DNA of 64,000 bases, taken from the NCBI GenBank assembly GCA_963580455.1, contig OY756963.1, positions 26,555,555-26,619,554 on the forward strand, given 5' to 3'. Both the position numbers and the translations under genes were made by a program. Of the stretch, positions 50,371 to 61,340 are shown piece by piece. The notes beneath the pieces were generated by a model, which saw only the letters and a program-made list of their open reading frames with translations, searched no databases and was not told where the DNA came from. Origin of the DNA: Euonymus europaeus. Lineage: Eukaryota > Streptophyta > Magnoliopsida > Celastrales > Celastraceae. Within the stretch, counting starts at the first letter, position 1; every line of letters begins with the position of its first letter.

Positions 50371-50772
50371 TGGTAGTTTCAAAAGTGTTTAAATTTGTTT
50401 TGATTCTTTACAGTGATTGCGATCCTGCCCATATGGACACACGAGTCTAAGTCAAGTCTTTGTCCTCTCCCCTGAGAAATTTTTTATAGATTAATACCAA
50501 CTTTGTCGCAGTTCCCATGATTTACGCAAAATATTAGGTAAACAAGTGGTGTGAGCACAAGTGGTCATTTGAAATTCCACAAAATGGTTGCCAACAACTC
50601 TTTATTATTAAAAATGGTGAATCTTTATGTGCCAAATTATACAAATTTAGAATTTGAGGAGGAAGTATCATTCTTCTTCTCTTTCAACTACAACTACACC
50701 GCAACCCCAACAAAAGTCTTATTTCGTTCTTTCATTTTGATCAGCAATTTGATATTTCTGTGTTCACTCCCG

Positions 50773-52069
50773 ATGGCTCTTAAGCTTTATGGACTCCCTT
50801 ATTCAACTTGCTCAGGGCGAGTGCTGTTCTGTCTCCATGAGAAACAAGCGGATTTCTAGCTTATCCAGGTTGATCTGATGACTGGTGAACATGAACAACC
50901 TCCCTTCCTCGCTAAGAACGTAATTCATCGACAAAATCCAAACATACATTTCGATTTGTTATGTAAGATCTTATTCAGTCACTGCATTTCGTTGATTTTG
51001 AATTTGAACTGTTTCAATTTGGTTTATGTGATTGCAGCCGTTTGGCCAGATTCCGGCACTGGAAGAAGGTGATCTCACTCTGTTTGGTAAGCTCTTGTTA
51101 TTTGCCTCTTGTTTCTCCATGTTGTTGCCTCTTGTTATAGATCTGCTTTATATTATGTCTTTATATTGTTTTTGTATTATGTATTATCACATCCAGAAAT
51201 CGACATGTAATCTTATCAACTTTCAATTGAAAGAGAAATACTATTACTAACAAAAAGACCTCCATTGAAGTACTACTGGATTGATCATTACACTTTTTTT
51301 TTTATGGCAAGCAAAGAACCCAACAAAAACTACAAACCGCACAAATCCAACTCAAATCCGTGATTGGGAGGATCGTAACCATCATGAAGTCAATCCTGAA
51401 AATATAAAATATAAAAGAAAGAAATTGGGAATGCTTCCCAATGTGGTGGTTCATTGCACTATTTGCTTCTTACTAATTAACTTATGATGGACAAGTGTGT
51501 TTCACTGTTTCTGGAAATAAAATTGATAGTGTGATTATTCTACTTAATTGGGTACATATATGTTTGTCCCTCCCCCTTTTTTGTTGCTAATTCTTGATTG
51601 ATTACCTACATGTATGCCAGAGTCCAGAGCAATCACAGCATATGTGGCTGAGAAATTCAAGGAAACTGGTCCTGATCTGCTAAGGCATTCAAACCCCAAA
51701 GAAGCAGCATTGGTGAAGGTCTGGTTGGAGGTCGAATCGCAGATTTACGATCCTGCTATAGCCCCAATTTACTTCCAACATTTTATTGCACCGATAAGGG
51801 GTCAGTCGACAGATCAAGCTGTGATCGATGCCAACTTAGAGAAGCTAGAGAAAGTCCTTGACGTGTACGAAGCTAGGCTGAGCAAAACCAAGTACCTTGC
51901 TGGAGATTTTTACAGCCTAGCTGATCTGCACCACCTCGCATACACTCACTACTTCATGAAAACTCATTATGCCAAAGTGATCAACGAGCGTCCCCATGTC
52001 AAGGCATGGTGGGAGGACATTTCTTCCAGGCCAGCTTCCAAGAAAGTTATGGAGGGCATGACTTTTTAA
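50773..52069 (+). pseudogene. Phi-class GST copy 1 (GSTF13-like) with a stop codon in exon 1
   Basis: Exons 50773-50919, 51038-51086 and 51621-52069 have the two phi-class intron positions and would encode 214 aa. Codon 29 (50857-50859) is TAG where copies 2 and 3 have GAG: CLHEKQADF-stop, against CLHEKQADFEF in the others. All else looks functional: Ser11 (YSTCSGRV), NPFGQIPALEEGDLTLFESR, and a full helical C-terminal domain (KTKYLAGDFYSLADLHHL, HVKAWWEDISSRPASKK). Splice sites are intact. The next in-frame Met (50878) would omit the catalytic Ser. So it is a recent single-base loss, a segregating null allele or a sequencing error. It is the first GST after ATG18a, the position of GSTF13 in Arabidopsis. 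Confidence 0.85.
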
Positions 52070-52279
52070 GAGATAAGATTTCCATGTTGGGTAATCTTTC
52101 TCAGTGTTTTTGTGCTTCAATGTGCGAGACATAAGTATTTTCTTTGTTTTTGAATAACTGAATGGAACAGTGAGCTGTGTGTTTCTGTGTTTCAGGCATC
52201 TAAAAGTTATCTAAATGCAAATGCAGCCATTGTTAGACCTGTGTTTTGTTTGGGTTTTCTCAAATATCTTTGACACTAA

Positions 52280-53158
52280 GGGCAACTCCAAAAGAGGTCG
52301 GAAATGGGTATGCATATCCATAACGGTTGATATGCATACCCATTTCATGCTTTTTGGCAAGCCAACAAAGGTCGAAAATAGGGTCGCAAATTTGCGACCC
52401 CAAATCCGGTTCCCATATTTGCGTTTCCAGAAGGGAGAGAGACAGGGGTCGTAAATCAACGCGCGAAGCTACAGTTGGTTACTAACAGCTATTGACGAAA
52501 TCAACTTTCGTTTGCCGATCTGCCACAGGGCAAAATAGTGTGGAGTGGACTTAAATTCATGGCGTTGAGGGCCTTGTGGGGATCAAGAGTGATGACAGCG
52601 ACGCCGATTTGATGAACATCTGCCTTGACGAAATCGTCTGCACTTGTACCAGCAACCATGATCGATAGAGTGCGAGGAGTATAAGAGAAAGAAGACACAC
52701 AGATTTTAAGTGAGACTGAGAGTTTGCAAAAGACGAACGATGATGATCTGCCGAAGGTTTGGGAAGCTGAGGATATGCTTCTCATGCCTCCACTTGGGCT
52801 GGGCCTGAGCTTATGTCCACATATTTGGGCTTTTTGCAAGTGTTGCTGGGAATTGATATACCATGGTTCTTGAACTTGAATTGATGTGCCATGGTTGCCT
52901 CTGTTTGCATCCACATCAAGCTCTGATCTCCTCTTGACTTCTACATCTCCAGCATCTGTCTCAAGTGTTTATTCCTCAACTTCATATCTGGTGTTGGCAC
53001 CAACTATCTATAGAAATATCATGTAGGAAAAAAATGAAAACCCAATTTACATACCTATTATTGGAGTAGAAAAATGAAAAGTGATATGCAAATCACTATT
53101 CAAGTATGGAAATCCTTTTTTGCATACCCATTTTGCATCCTTATTGTTGGAGATGCTC
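52280..53158. mobile_element. Non-autonomous PIF/Harbinger-like element with a TAA duplication
   Basis: Related ends (GGGCAACTCCAAAA at the left; reverse complement of the right end GAGCATCTCCAACAA) bound 879 bp, with TAA immediately outside both (52277-52279 and 53159-53161). Unit 3 lacks the insertion, giving an empty site. Further sub-terminal inversions are visible (GGTATGCATATCC near the left, GGATGCAAAATGGGTATGCA near the right). The middle carries a 137-codon minus-strand open frame (52914-52501) that looks like captured genic DNA; the part after VAGTSADDFVKAD reads GVAVITLDPHKALNAM, loosely like an enoyl-CoA hydratase start. No transposase. Confidence 0.72.
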
Positions 53159-54627
53159 TAACAAATATCAAATAATTCAGTTAACAATTTAAACTATATG
53201 TAATCTGAAACCTCGAGTTAAACGCGCTCCCTTTCCAACACTCTCATAATGATTACGGAGAGAGGTTCATGTTTTAATTTTTCCAAGTGGAGCACTTGAT
53301 GACATTGTCCCCTTATCGTTTTATATGGACACTTGCACAAAACAAAGCCCAAGTCTTTGTCCCCTCCCCAGAAAAAATTTATAGAATTACCAACTTTGCA
53401 CAATTCCCATCATATAAATACATAAATATAAGAAACAACTGGTCTGCATTTGCAGTTGGTCTTAAGTCGGGATGAATGAGGAGCATTTTGCCAAATTTAT
53501 GAACATGGGTCTGACTGAGAATTCCATCTATTGATGCCCACATAAAACCTTATCAAATATCCAAATTCATGAACTTTAGTCTGACTGAGAAAATTTTTTC
53601 ATTAATGGCGTGTGCACAAGTTGCCATTTGAAATTCCAAAAAAAAATGGTGGACAACAACTTTATTATTATAGAGGACTAGGATGTATACAAATCCACAA
53701 AGAGACTGAATACAAAATTTAAATTTTTTATTACATTAGCCAATATAGACTAGTGCGCAATTAATTTTTGATTTCTGAATAAGAAATCCAATTGTTTTCA
53801 ATCGAGTAGGGACTTATAAATAGTTTATATACTCCATTCGTTTCTATTTGATTAGACCGCATTTTTATTTTAGTTTGTCTCAAATTAGAACTCGTTTTTT
53901 ATTGAAAATAAGTAAAAATGACTAGTTAATAATGAAGTGTGAGTAGAGTGGTGTTAATAAAGGATATATTGTGAAAAAATTAATATGATGTAAATATGGG
54001 AGGAATAGACATTCATAACCATTAACTCTCACATTTACAAGGAGTAATAATTATGAGTTGAATATTTCTATAATCATCTTTATTGCCGCCCAATTAATCC
54101 TCCACATTAAAAGCCCCTCTCGACTTGGGATCCGCTTACCCAAATTTTTGTATCACTTTCTTGTTCAATTTAATTTTTATTTGAGATAAAAAAAAAACAT
54201 TTAAACTCATAATTCGGATAAAAATATTTTCACGATCTTTCTTTTTTTTAAAAAAAAAAAAAGGTTTAGCTTAACTAGAGTATATCTAGCCATCCAGTCA
54301 CTCTACCATAAATCTATGTCTCCCCTCTATTTATTTTATTTCTAAAAGAAAATTGAAGAGGAAGAATTTTTTTATTTTTATAAATGCATATTTTTTACAT
54401 TCCAAATATAACTCATAACAACATATCATATGCAATGAATTTTTTTAATCTATTTTTTTAAATAAACTTTATCATTTTTTTATACTTATTTAATACGCCA
54501 AGGACACAAATTATCATTTTTTTAAAATAAAAAATCCTTTTAAAATTTTATTTATTTTATTTCCGTCACACTATCACCACCTACCCTTCTCGCTCTATTG
54601 TGTAGCTCAAGCTTTGACCGATAATAC

Positions 54628-54635
54628 TATAAGAG
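54628..54635 (+). promoter_or_regulatory. TATA box of GST copy 2
   Basis: TATAAGAG, 108 bp before the ATG, in the same context as TATAAAAG of copy 3 (58189-58196). The A-to-G change weakens the match to consensus, so copy 2 may have a weaker core promoter. Confidence 0.5.
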
Positions 54636-54735
54636 GATCACCTCTTTCAACTACTACTACACTGCAACCCTGGTAGCTCTCTCATTCCTTCCATTTGATC
54701 AGTAATTCGATCTCTTGCTGGGTCTCAATCTCGTG

Positions 54736-55902
54736 ATGGCGCTTAAGCTTCATGGAGTCCCTTTTTCAACCTGCTCAGGGCGAGTGCTGTTCTGTCTCCA
54801 TGAGAAACAAGCGGATTTCGAGTTTGTCCTTGTTAATCTGAAGGCTGGTGAACACAAACAGCCTGCCTTCCTTGCTAAGAACGTAATTCATTGACCAAAT
54901 CCAAACATACGTTTCGATTTGTTATCGAAGATCTTGTTCACTCACTGCATTTCGTTGATTTTGATTTTGATTTTGAAATGTTTCAATTTGGTTGTATGTG
55001 ATCGCAGCCGTTTGGTCAGATTCCAGCACTGGAAGACGGTGATCTCACTCTGTTTGGTAAGCTCTTGATTCGCAGATCTGGAATTCTTTCTCTATGTTGT
55101 TGCTGTTTGTTGTCGATCTGCATTATATTCTGTCTTATATGTTGTTTTGTATCATTTTGGGTTATGCATGACATCCAGAAATCGACATGTAATATTATAA
55201 ACTTTGAATTGAAGGAGATATGCTAACAAAAAGACCTCTATTGAAGTATTACTGGATTGATCATAGATTGTTTGTTTCTTGCTTATCTATTATGGGAATG
55301 TGTGTTTCACTGTTTCTGGAAACAGTGTAACTTGATGGGGTGATTATTCTACTTGGTTGGTTACAATGTTACGTGTGTGTGTTGTACGTCCAGCTTTTTT
55401 GGTTGCTAACTCTTGATTGATTACTTGATGATTGCCTAAATGTATGTCAGAGTCCAGAGCAATCACGGCATATTTGGCTGAGAAACTCAAGGACACTGGT
55501 TCTGATCTGCTAAGGCATTCAAACCCCAGAGAAGCTGCATTGGTGAAGGTCTGGCTGGAAGTGGAATCCCAGAATTACAATCCTGCTATAGCCCCAATTT
55601 TCTTCCAACACATTATCGCACCACTGAGGGGTTTGCCGACTGATCAAACAGTGATCGATGCCAACTTAGAGAAGCTAGAGAAAGTCCTTGATGTGTATGA
55701 AGCTAGGCTGAGCAAAACCAAGTACCTTGCTGGAGATTTTTACACCCTAGCTGATCTGCACCACCTCTCATACACTCACTACTTAATGAAAACTCCTTAT
55801 GCCAAAGTGATCAACGAGCGTCCCCATGTCAAGGCATGGTGGGAGGACATTTCTTCCAGGCCAGCTTCCAAGAAAGTTACGGAGTGCATGACTCTTGGTT
55901 AG
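54736..55902 (+). CDS. Phi-class glutathione S-transferase, GSTF13-like, copy 2 (intact)
   Basis: Cytosolic enzyme family that conjugates glutathione to electrophiles or reduces peroxides; the substrate of this member is unknown. Exons 54736-54882, 55008-55056 and 55451-55902 give 215 aa, usual for the class. Phase 0 and phase 1 introns are at the standard phi positions. Ser11 (PFSTCSGRVLFCLHEK) is the expected catalytic serine. The thioredoxin-like half has NPFGQIPALEDGDLTLFESR (the cis-Pro is in QIPAL), with ESRAI supplying the Ser that binds the glutathione gamma-Glu. The C-terminal half has ALVKVWLEVESQ, KTKYLAGDFYTLADLHHL and KAWWEDISSRP. Small changes mark this copy: Asn at residue 35 (LVNLKAG) and KKVTECMTLG at the end. 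Its TATA box is at 54628. Confidence 0.92.
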
Positions 55903-56768
55903 AGATAAGATTTCCATGTTGGCTAATCTTTTGCAGTTTTTTTTTGTGCTTCAATGTGCGAGACATAAATATTTTCTTTGTTTTTGAATAACTGAATGGA
56001 AGGGCATGCTGTGTTCCTGTGTTTCAGACATCTAAAAGTTATCTAAATGCAAATGCAGCCATTGTTAGACCTGTCGTTTTGTTTGTGGTTTTCTCAAATA
56101 TACTCACAAATATGAAGCAGCTCAGTCGACAATTTAAATCATATCCCTTTCCAACACTCTCATTTCCAACACTCACAATAATTACGGAGAGAGGTTCATG
56201 TTTTAATTTTTCGAAGTGGAGCACTTGATGACATTGTCCCCTAATCGTTTTATATGGATACTCACACTTGCACAAAACAAAGTCCAAGTCTTTTTCCCCT
56301 CCCCAGAAAAAATTTATGGAATTACCAACTTTGCACAATTCCCATGATATAAAAATAGAAATATAAGAAACAACTGGTCTGCATTTGCAGTTGGTCTTAA
56401 GTCGGGATGAATGAGGAGCATTTTGCCAAATTTATGAACATGGGTCTGACTGAGAATTTCATCTATTGATGCCCACATAAAATCTTATCAAATATCCAAA
56501 TTCATGAACTTTAGTCCGACTGAGAAATTTTTTTCATTAATGACGTGTGCACAAGTTGTCATTTGAAATTCCAAAAAAAAATGGTGGACAACAACTTTAT
56601 TATTATAGAGGACTAGGATGTATACAAATCCACAAAGAGATCGAATACAAAATTTAAATTTTTTATTACATTAGCCAATATAGACTAGTGCGCAATCAAT
56701 TTTTGATTTCTGAATAAGAAATCCAATTGTTTTCAATGGATTAGTGACATATAAATAGTTTATATTAT

Positions 56769-56980
56769 ACATCCGTTTCTATTTGATTAGATCACCTCTC
56801 TATTTTAGTTTGTCTCAAATTATAGCTCACTTTTTTATTAAAAATAAGTAAAAATGATTAGTTAATAATAAAATGTGACTAGGGTGGTCTTAATAAAGGA
56901 TATATTAGGAAAAAAATTAATTAAATTTATTATTTTAATCATATTAATTGAGTTAAGCCTATCAAACAGAAACGGAAAAA
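56769..56980. mobile_element. Stowaway-like MITE, complete here and truncated in unit 2
   Basis: Left end CATCCGTTTCTATTTGATTA and right end, read in reverse, TCCGTTTCTGTTTGATAGG are inverted copies about 210 bp apart. The (C)TCCGTTTC word is the Stowaway/mariner-type terminus. The matching place in unit 2 (from 53830) has the left end but lost roughly 60 bp including the right end, so it was present before the duplication. Confidence 0.7.
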
Positions 56981-57576
56981 TTAAAATGATATAAATATGG
57001 CAGGAATGGACATTCATCGCCATTAACTCTCACATTTACAAGGAGTAACAATTATGAGTTGAATATTTCTATAATTATCTTTATTGCCGCCCAATTAATC
57101 CTCCACATTAAAAGACTCTCTCGACTTGGGATCCGCTTACCCAAATTTTGGTATCACTTTTATGTTCAATTTAATTTTTATTTGAGATAAAAACAAATAC
57201 ATTTGAACTTATAATTCGGATAAAAATATTTTCATGATCTTTTCAAAAATAAGAAGAAAAAAAAGTTTTAGCTTAACTAGAGTAGATCTAGCCATCCAGT
57301 CACTCTCCCAAAAATCTATGACTCCCTTCTATTTATTTTATTTCTAAAAGAAAATTGAAGAGTAAGAGTTTTTTTTATTTTTATAAATGCATATTTTTTA
57401 CATTCCAAATATAACTCATAACAACATATCATATGCAATGAATTTTTTTAACTAATTTTTAAAACAAACTTTATCATTTTTTTAAATAAAAAATCCTTTT
57501 AAATTTTTATTTATTTTATTTCCGTCACACTATCACCACCTACCCTTCTCACTCTATTGTGTAGCTCAAGCGTGAC

Positions 57577-58172
57577 TAGGGATGGCAAAAAAATTCGATC
57601 CGTGCACTATTCGCAGGGTATCCAATCCGTTTAAAATTCGAAAACCGATCCTATAGGGTTTGGAAACGGTTTTGGTTTTTATTTTCAAATCCGTCACGGT
57701 TTCGGGTCGGTTTTAGTATTTGATGCCGGGTTTAGGATACCCGAACCGATTAATAAATGGTTAAGGTACCCGAATCGAAACTGTACCCATAACCATAACC
57801 AACCCGGCCCAACCCAACCTTTAATTTCAAGTAAATTCTTAAAAATATAGTATATATATTGGAGAAGGGATTCGAATCTTATACATGTATACAAAACTAA
57901 ATCACTTAACCACTAATCCAATTGTTTGATTTTTTGTTATAGACTTTCATAGTTTATAAATATATATTGAGTGTTTGGAAATATTATCCAATCAATTATG
58001 AAATAAATTGAAAAAGTACAACGGTAAATGGGTACCCGGCGATAAACGGTTATGAAAAGGTTTCGGTTTTGGAAATCTAAATGATTTTTTAAACGGTTTT
58101 AGAACAGTTTTGGTATTACATTAAACGATAATAATTTTAATATTTTTTAAATAGAAGGGTACCCGACCTGTT
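57577..58172. mobile_element. 596-bp insertion just upstream of the GST copy 3 promoter
   Basis: Unit 2 reads straight through this point (54610-54620), but unit 3 has 596 extra bp between GCGTGAC (57570-57576) and GCGTAAC (58173-58179), a 7-bp imperfect duplication. The insert starts TAGGGATGGCAAAAAAATTC, a start often seen in plant hAT-type elements. It contains many diverged 'accc/gggta', 'aaccgat' and 'ggttttgg' words and no open frame. I see no matching inverted terminus at the right end, so class is uncertain. Confidence 0.65.
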
Positions 58173-58188
58173 GCGTAACCGATAATAC

Positions 58189-58196
58189 TATAAAAG
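58189..58196 (+). promoter_or_regulatory. TATA box of GST copy 3
   Basis: TATAAAAG, 104 bp before the ATG and 16 bp after the end of the 596-bp insertion. Everything upstream of the core promoter differs from copy 2. Confidence 0.55.
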
Positions 58197-58299
58197 GATC
58201 ACCTGTTTCAGCTGCTACTACTACACTGCGACCCTGGTAGCTCTCTCTTTCCCTCCATTTGATCAGTAATTCGATCTCTTTCTGGGTCTCAATCTCGCG

Positions 58300-59443
58300 A
58301 TGGCGCTTAAGCTTCATGGATACCCTTTTTCAACCTGCTCAGGGCGAGTGCTGTTCTGTCTCCATGAGAAACAAGCGGATTTCGAGTTTGTCCTTGTTGA
58401 TCTGAAGGCTGGTGAACACAAACAACCTGCCTTCCTTGCTAAGAACGTAATTCATTGACCAAATCCGAACACACACTTCGATTTTTTATTGAAGATATTG
58501 TTCACTCACTGCATTCCGTTGATTCTGATTTTGATTTTGAAATGTTTCAATTTGGTTTTATGTGATTGCAGCCGTTTGGTCAGATTCCAGCACTGGAAGA
58601 CGGTGATCTCACTCTGTTTGGTAAGCTCTTGATTCGAAGATTTGGAATTCTTTCTCTATGTTGTTGCTGTTTGTTATAGATCTGCATTATATTCTGTCTT
58701 ATATGTTGTTTTGTATCATTTTGGGTTATGCATGACATCCAGAAATCGACATGTAATATTATAAACTTTGAATTGAAGGAGATATGCTAACAAAAAGACC
58801 TCCATTGAAGTGTTACTGGATTGATCATAGATTGTTTGTTTCTTGCTTATCTATTATGGAATTTCTCGATGGGGTGATTATTCTACTTGGTTGGTTACAA
58901 TGTTACATGTATGTGTTTGTACGTCCAGATTTTTTGGTTGCTAACTCTTGATTGATTACTTGATGATTGCCTAAATGTATGTCAGAGTCCACAGCAATCA
59001 CGGCATATGTGGCTGAGAAACTCAAGGACACTGGTTCTGATCTGCTAAGGCATTCAAACCCCAAAGAAGCTGCATTGGTGAAGGTCTGGGTGGAAGTGGA
59101 ATCCCAGAATTACAATCCTGCTATAGCCCCAATTTTCTTCCAACACTTTGTCGCACCGCTGAGTGGTTTGCCTACTGATCAAGCAGTGATCGATGCCAAC
59201 TTAGAGAAGCTAGAGAAAGTCCTTGACGTGTACGAAGCTAGGCTGAGCAAAACCAAGTACCTTGCTGGAGATTTTTACAGCCTAGCTGATCTGCACCACC
59301 TCGCATACACTCACTACTTAATGAAAACTCCTTATGCCAAAGTGATCAACGAGCGTCCCCATGTCAAGGCATGGTGGGAGGACATTTCTTCCAGGCCAGC
59401 TTCCAAGAAAGCTACGGAGGGCATGACTCTTGGTTGGAGATAA
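58300..59443 (+). CDS. Phi-class glutathione S-transferase, GSTF13-like, copy 3 (intact)
   Basis: Exons 58300-58446, 58572-58620 and 58986-59443 give 217 aa, about 95% identical to copy 2 by eye. It keeps Ser11 (PFSTCSGRV), NPFGQIPALEDGDLTLF, the helix ALVKVWVEVESQ, KTKYLAGDFYSLADLHHL and KAWWEDISSRP, and ends ATEGMTLGWR. One change deserves note: the ESRAI motif of copies 1 and 2 is ESTAI here (AGA to ACA at the start of exon 3). The Ser that contacts glutathione is kept and the neighbouring Arg is lost. Promoter sequence from 16 bp above the TATA box outward was replaced by an insertion, so its regulation may differ from copy 2. Confidence 0.92.
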
Positions 59444-59520
59444 GATTTCCATGTTGGCTAATCTTTTGCAGTTTTTTTTGTGCACCAAGGTGTGACATTT
59501 CAGTATTTTATTTGCTTTTG

Positions 59521-60504
59521 AATGTGGAACGGTGTGCTGTGTTTCAGGTATCTATCCATGTTCGTCTTAGCATTTTATCTTGTTTTATGACAGGATTTAC
59601 TAGAATACCGTTTGGTCAATAAACGGTATGTGTACCGTCCAGTCCATATGGTGACATGTGTAGAGTTGACCAGTCAACACACATGTGCCAATTTTTTAAT
59701 TTTTTAATAAAATTTTATTGTTTGTGAAATGACAGTTGTGAGCATATAATATCTGATATTTACAAACAGTAGATTAACGTTGTTTAGGGTTTAGCTGATA
59801 TAATATCTGATATTTAGTTGTACTGTTTTGTAGATCGGTCAGCCCGTTTTATGACAAAATTAGTAGAAAGACGACTTATATATTATCTGGACTTGTGGAT
59901 TGAACTTGTTCCTATGCTATAGCTGGCAACAACCAACAAAGTGAGTCAATAACAGATTGAAAGGGACTAACCCAAATTATGCCTCTAATTACAAAAAAAT
60001 AATAATAATGAAATCCCTTCCCATATTTGTCCAATGATTTTAGAGATGCTAAAAGAAGAGGCTACTCTGTTACTAATGGATTTCTCTTTGCAAAGATAAT
60101 CTAAAAACTACAAATCACATGTTTCATCTTTTTAGGGTCAATCATTTGATCGTATACACAAGCACCCTGCCTTGCTTGCCATGGGATGTAATCAAATACC
60201 ATATGATCCTTTTTTGTTTTCTCTTAGAAAGCTATACATACATACAGTGCTGCATATCTAGATAATGTTTTTTTCCCTCTTTCTTGCCATTATTTTCGCC
60301 ATGAATATATTATGTTATCTTATGAAGACATTTCTAGTAGACTTTTAATCACATTCATTAATTTATAGTTGTTCATTTGTGAAGATAAACAAGGTCAGGG
60401 TAGAGAAAGCAGAATAAAAAATTATCAATGCGACCTACCCTCTATATATACTAGGACTACACTACAGGACCATCCTAAATTCCTAATCGTCTCTGCAAAT
60501 TAAG
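59521..60504. other. Spacer between GST copy 3 and the decayed GST copy
   Basis: AT-rich, unrelated to the unit spacers except for a TATATATACT core-promoter-like word near 60442. No gene seen. Confidence 0.45.
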
Positions 60505-61340
60505 ATGGGGCTTAAGCTGTATGGGACCCACGTCGCCAATCACCGGCAGAGTGCTGCTCTGTCTCCATGAGAAAGAACTCAACTTCGAGTATGCCCTTGT
60601 TGATCTTCTCTCTGGCGAACAGAAGCAACCCACCTTCCTTGCCAAAAATGTAATTACACAAGCCACACTTTGTTCCTTTGTTGATTTTTTGTTGCTGCTG
60701 TTGCATTGGGGTCACTCTTGTCTTGTGTGTTATATATGCTATGCAGCCATTTGGTCAGACTCCAGCACTAGAAGATGGTGATCTCACTTTGTTTGGTAAG
60801 CGGGTTATGATTATTCTTCTCTTTTTCTGGACAAAATTGTTATCCAGGAAATACTTGACTTATCAATTGATGCTTGCTTACCTTTTAGAGTCGAGCAATG
60901 ACAGCATATTTGGCTGAAAAATACAAGAACACCTGCTACGATCTTACAAGGCATCAAAGCCCTAAAGAAGCTGCATTGGTGAAGGTATGGACAGAGGTGG
61001 AGTCACAGAGTTTCAACCCTGCAATTCACCCAATTTACTACCAATACTTTGTGGCACCATTGTGTGTTAAGTCCCCGGATCGAGCGGCGATCCATGCTTA
61101 TTTGGAGAAGCTAGAGAAAGTCCTTGATGTGTACGAAGCTAAGCTGAGTGAAACAAGTATCTTGCGGGAGATTTTTACGGCCTAGCTGATCTGCATAACA
61201 TTACATTCATACACTATTTGATGAAAACTCCTTGCGATAAAGTGATATAGGAACGTCCCCACGTGAAGGCTTGGTGGGATGACATTTCTTCAAGGCCAGC
61301 TTCCATGAAAGTTGCAGAGGATCTAATTCTTGGTGATTAG
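60505..61340 (+). pseudogene. Decayed phi-class GST copy (copy 4)
   Basis: GST homology runs from ATG 60505 to the TAG at 61340 with both phi introns recognisable, but the frame is broken several times. In exon 1 the region around the expected catalytic Ser is 2 nt short and the frame shifts between MGLKLYG and RVLLCLHEK. At the start of exon 3, ESRAI has lost 2 nt. One base is missing in the KTKYLAG block. A TAG (61247-61249) replaces the Asn of KVINERP. The remaining sequence (NPFGQTPALEDGDLTLF, YDLTRHQSPKEAALVKVW) is more diverged from copies 1-3 than they are from one another, so this is an older duplicate. Exon 2 is untouched. Confidence 0.88.

Larger units (their letters stand above)
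49041..52195 (+). repeat. GST segmental repeat, unit 1 (spacer plus GST copy 1)
   Basis: The unit starts with AAAAGTTATATAAATGCAAA in the ATG18a 3' flank. The same word restarts after the GST copy 1 stop (52203) and after copy 2 (56034). Shared spacer markers follow in order: GGAGCACTTGAT(C/G)ACATTGT, 'caagtctttgtcc.ctccc', 'caactttg.c.ca.ttccca' and TCATTTGAAATTCCA just before the gene. This spacer was later interrupted by a short tandem duplication (49196-49350), a retroposon and a MITE. Confidence 0.75.
52203..56026 (+). repeat. GST segmental repeat, unit 2 (spacer plus GST copy 2)
   Basis: Starts AAAAGTTATCTAAATGCAAA after copy 1 and ends at the same word after copy 2. Its spacer and that of unit 3 are nearly collinear from 53215/56150 to the TATA box. 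Differences include the Harbinger-like element at 52280-53158, present only here, and the loss of the right end of the Stowaway-like MITE near 53960. Confidence 0.85.
56033..59520 (+). repeat. GST segmental repeat, unit 3 (spacer plus GST copy 3)
   Basis: Starts with the same AAAAGTTATCTAAATGCAAA word and runs parallel to unit 2 through the spacer and the whole gene. The 3' flank of copy 3 loses the match around 59.5 kb and lacks the restart word, so this is the last unit. Extra material relative to unit 2 is the 596-bp insertion before the TATA box and the full-length Stowaway-like MITE. Confidence 0.85.
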
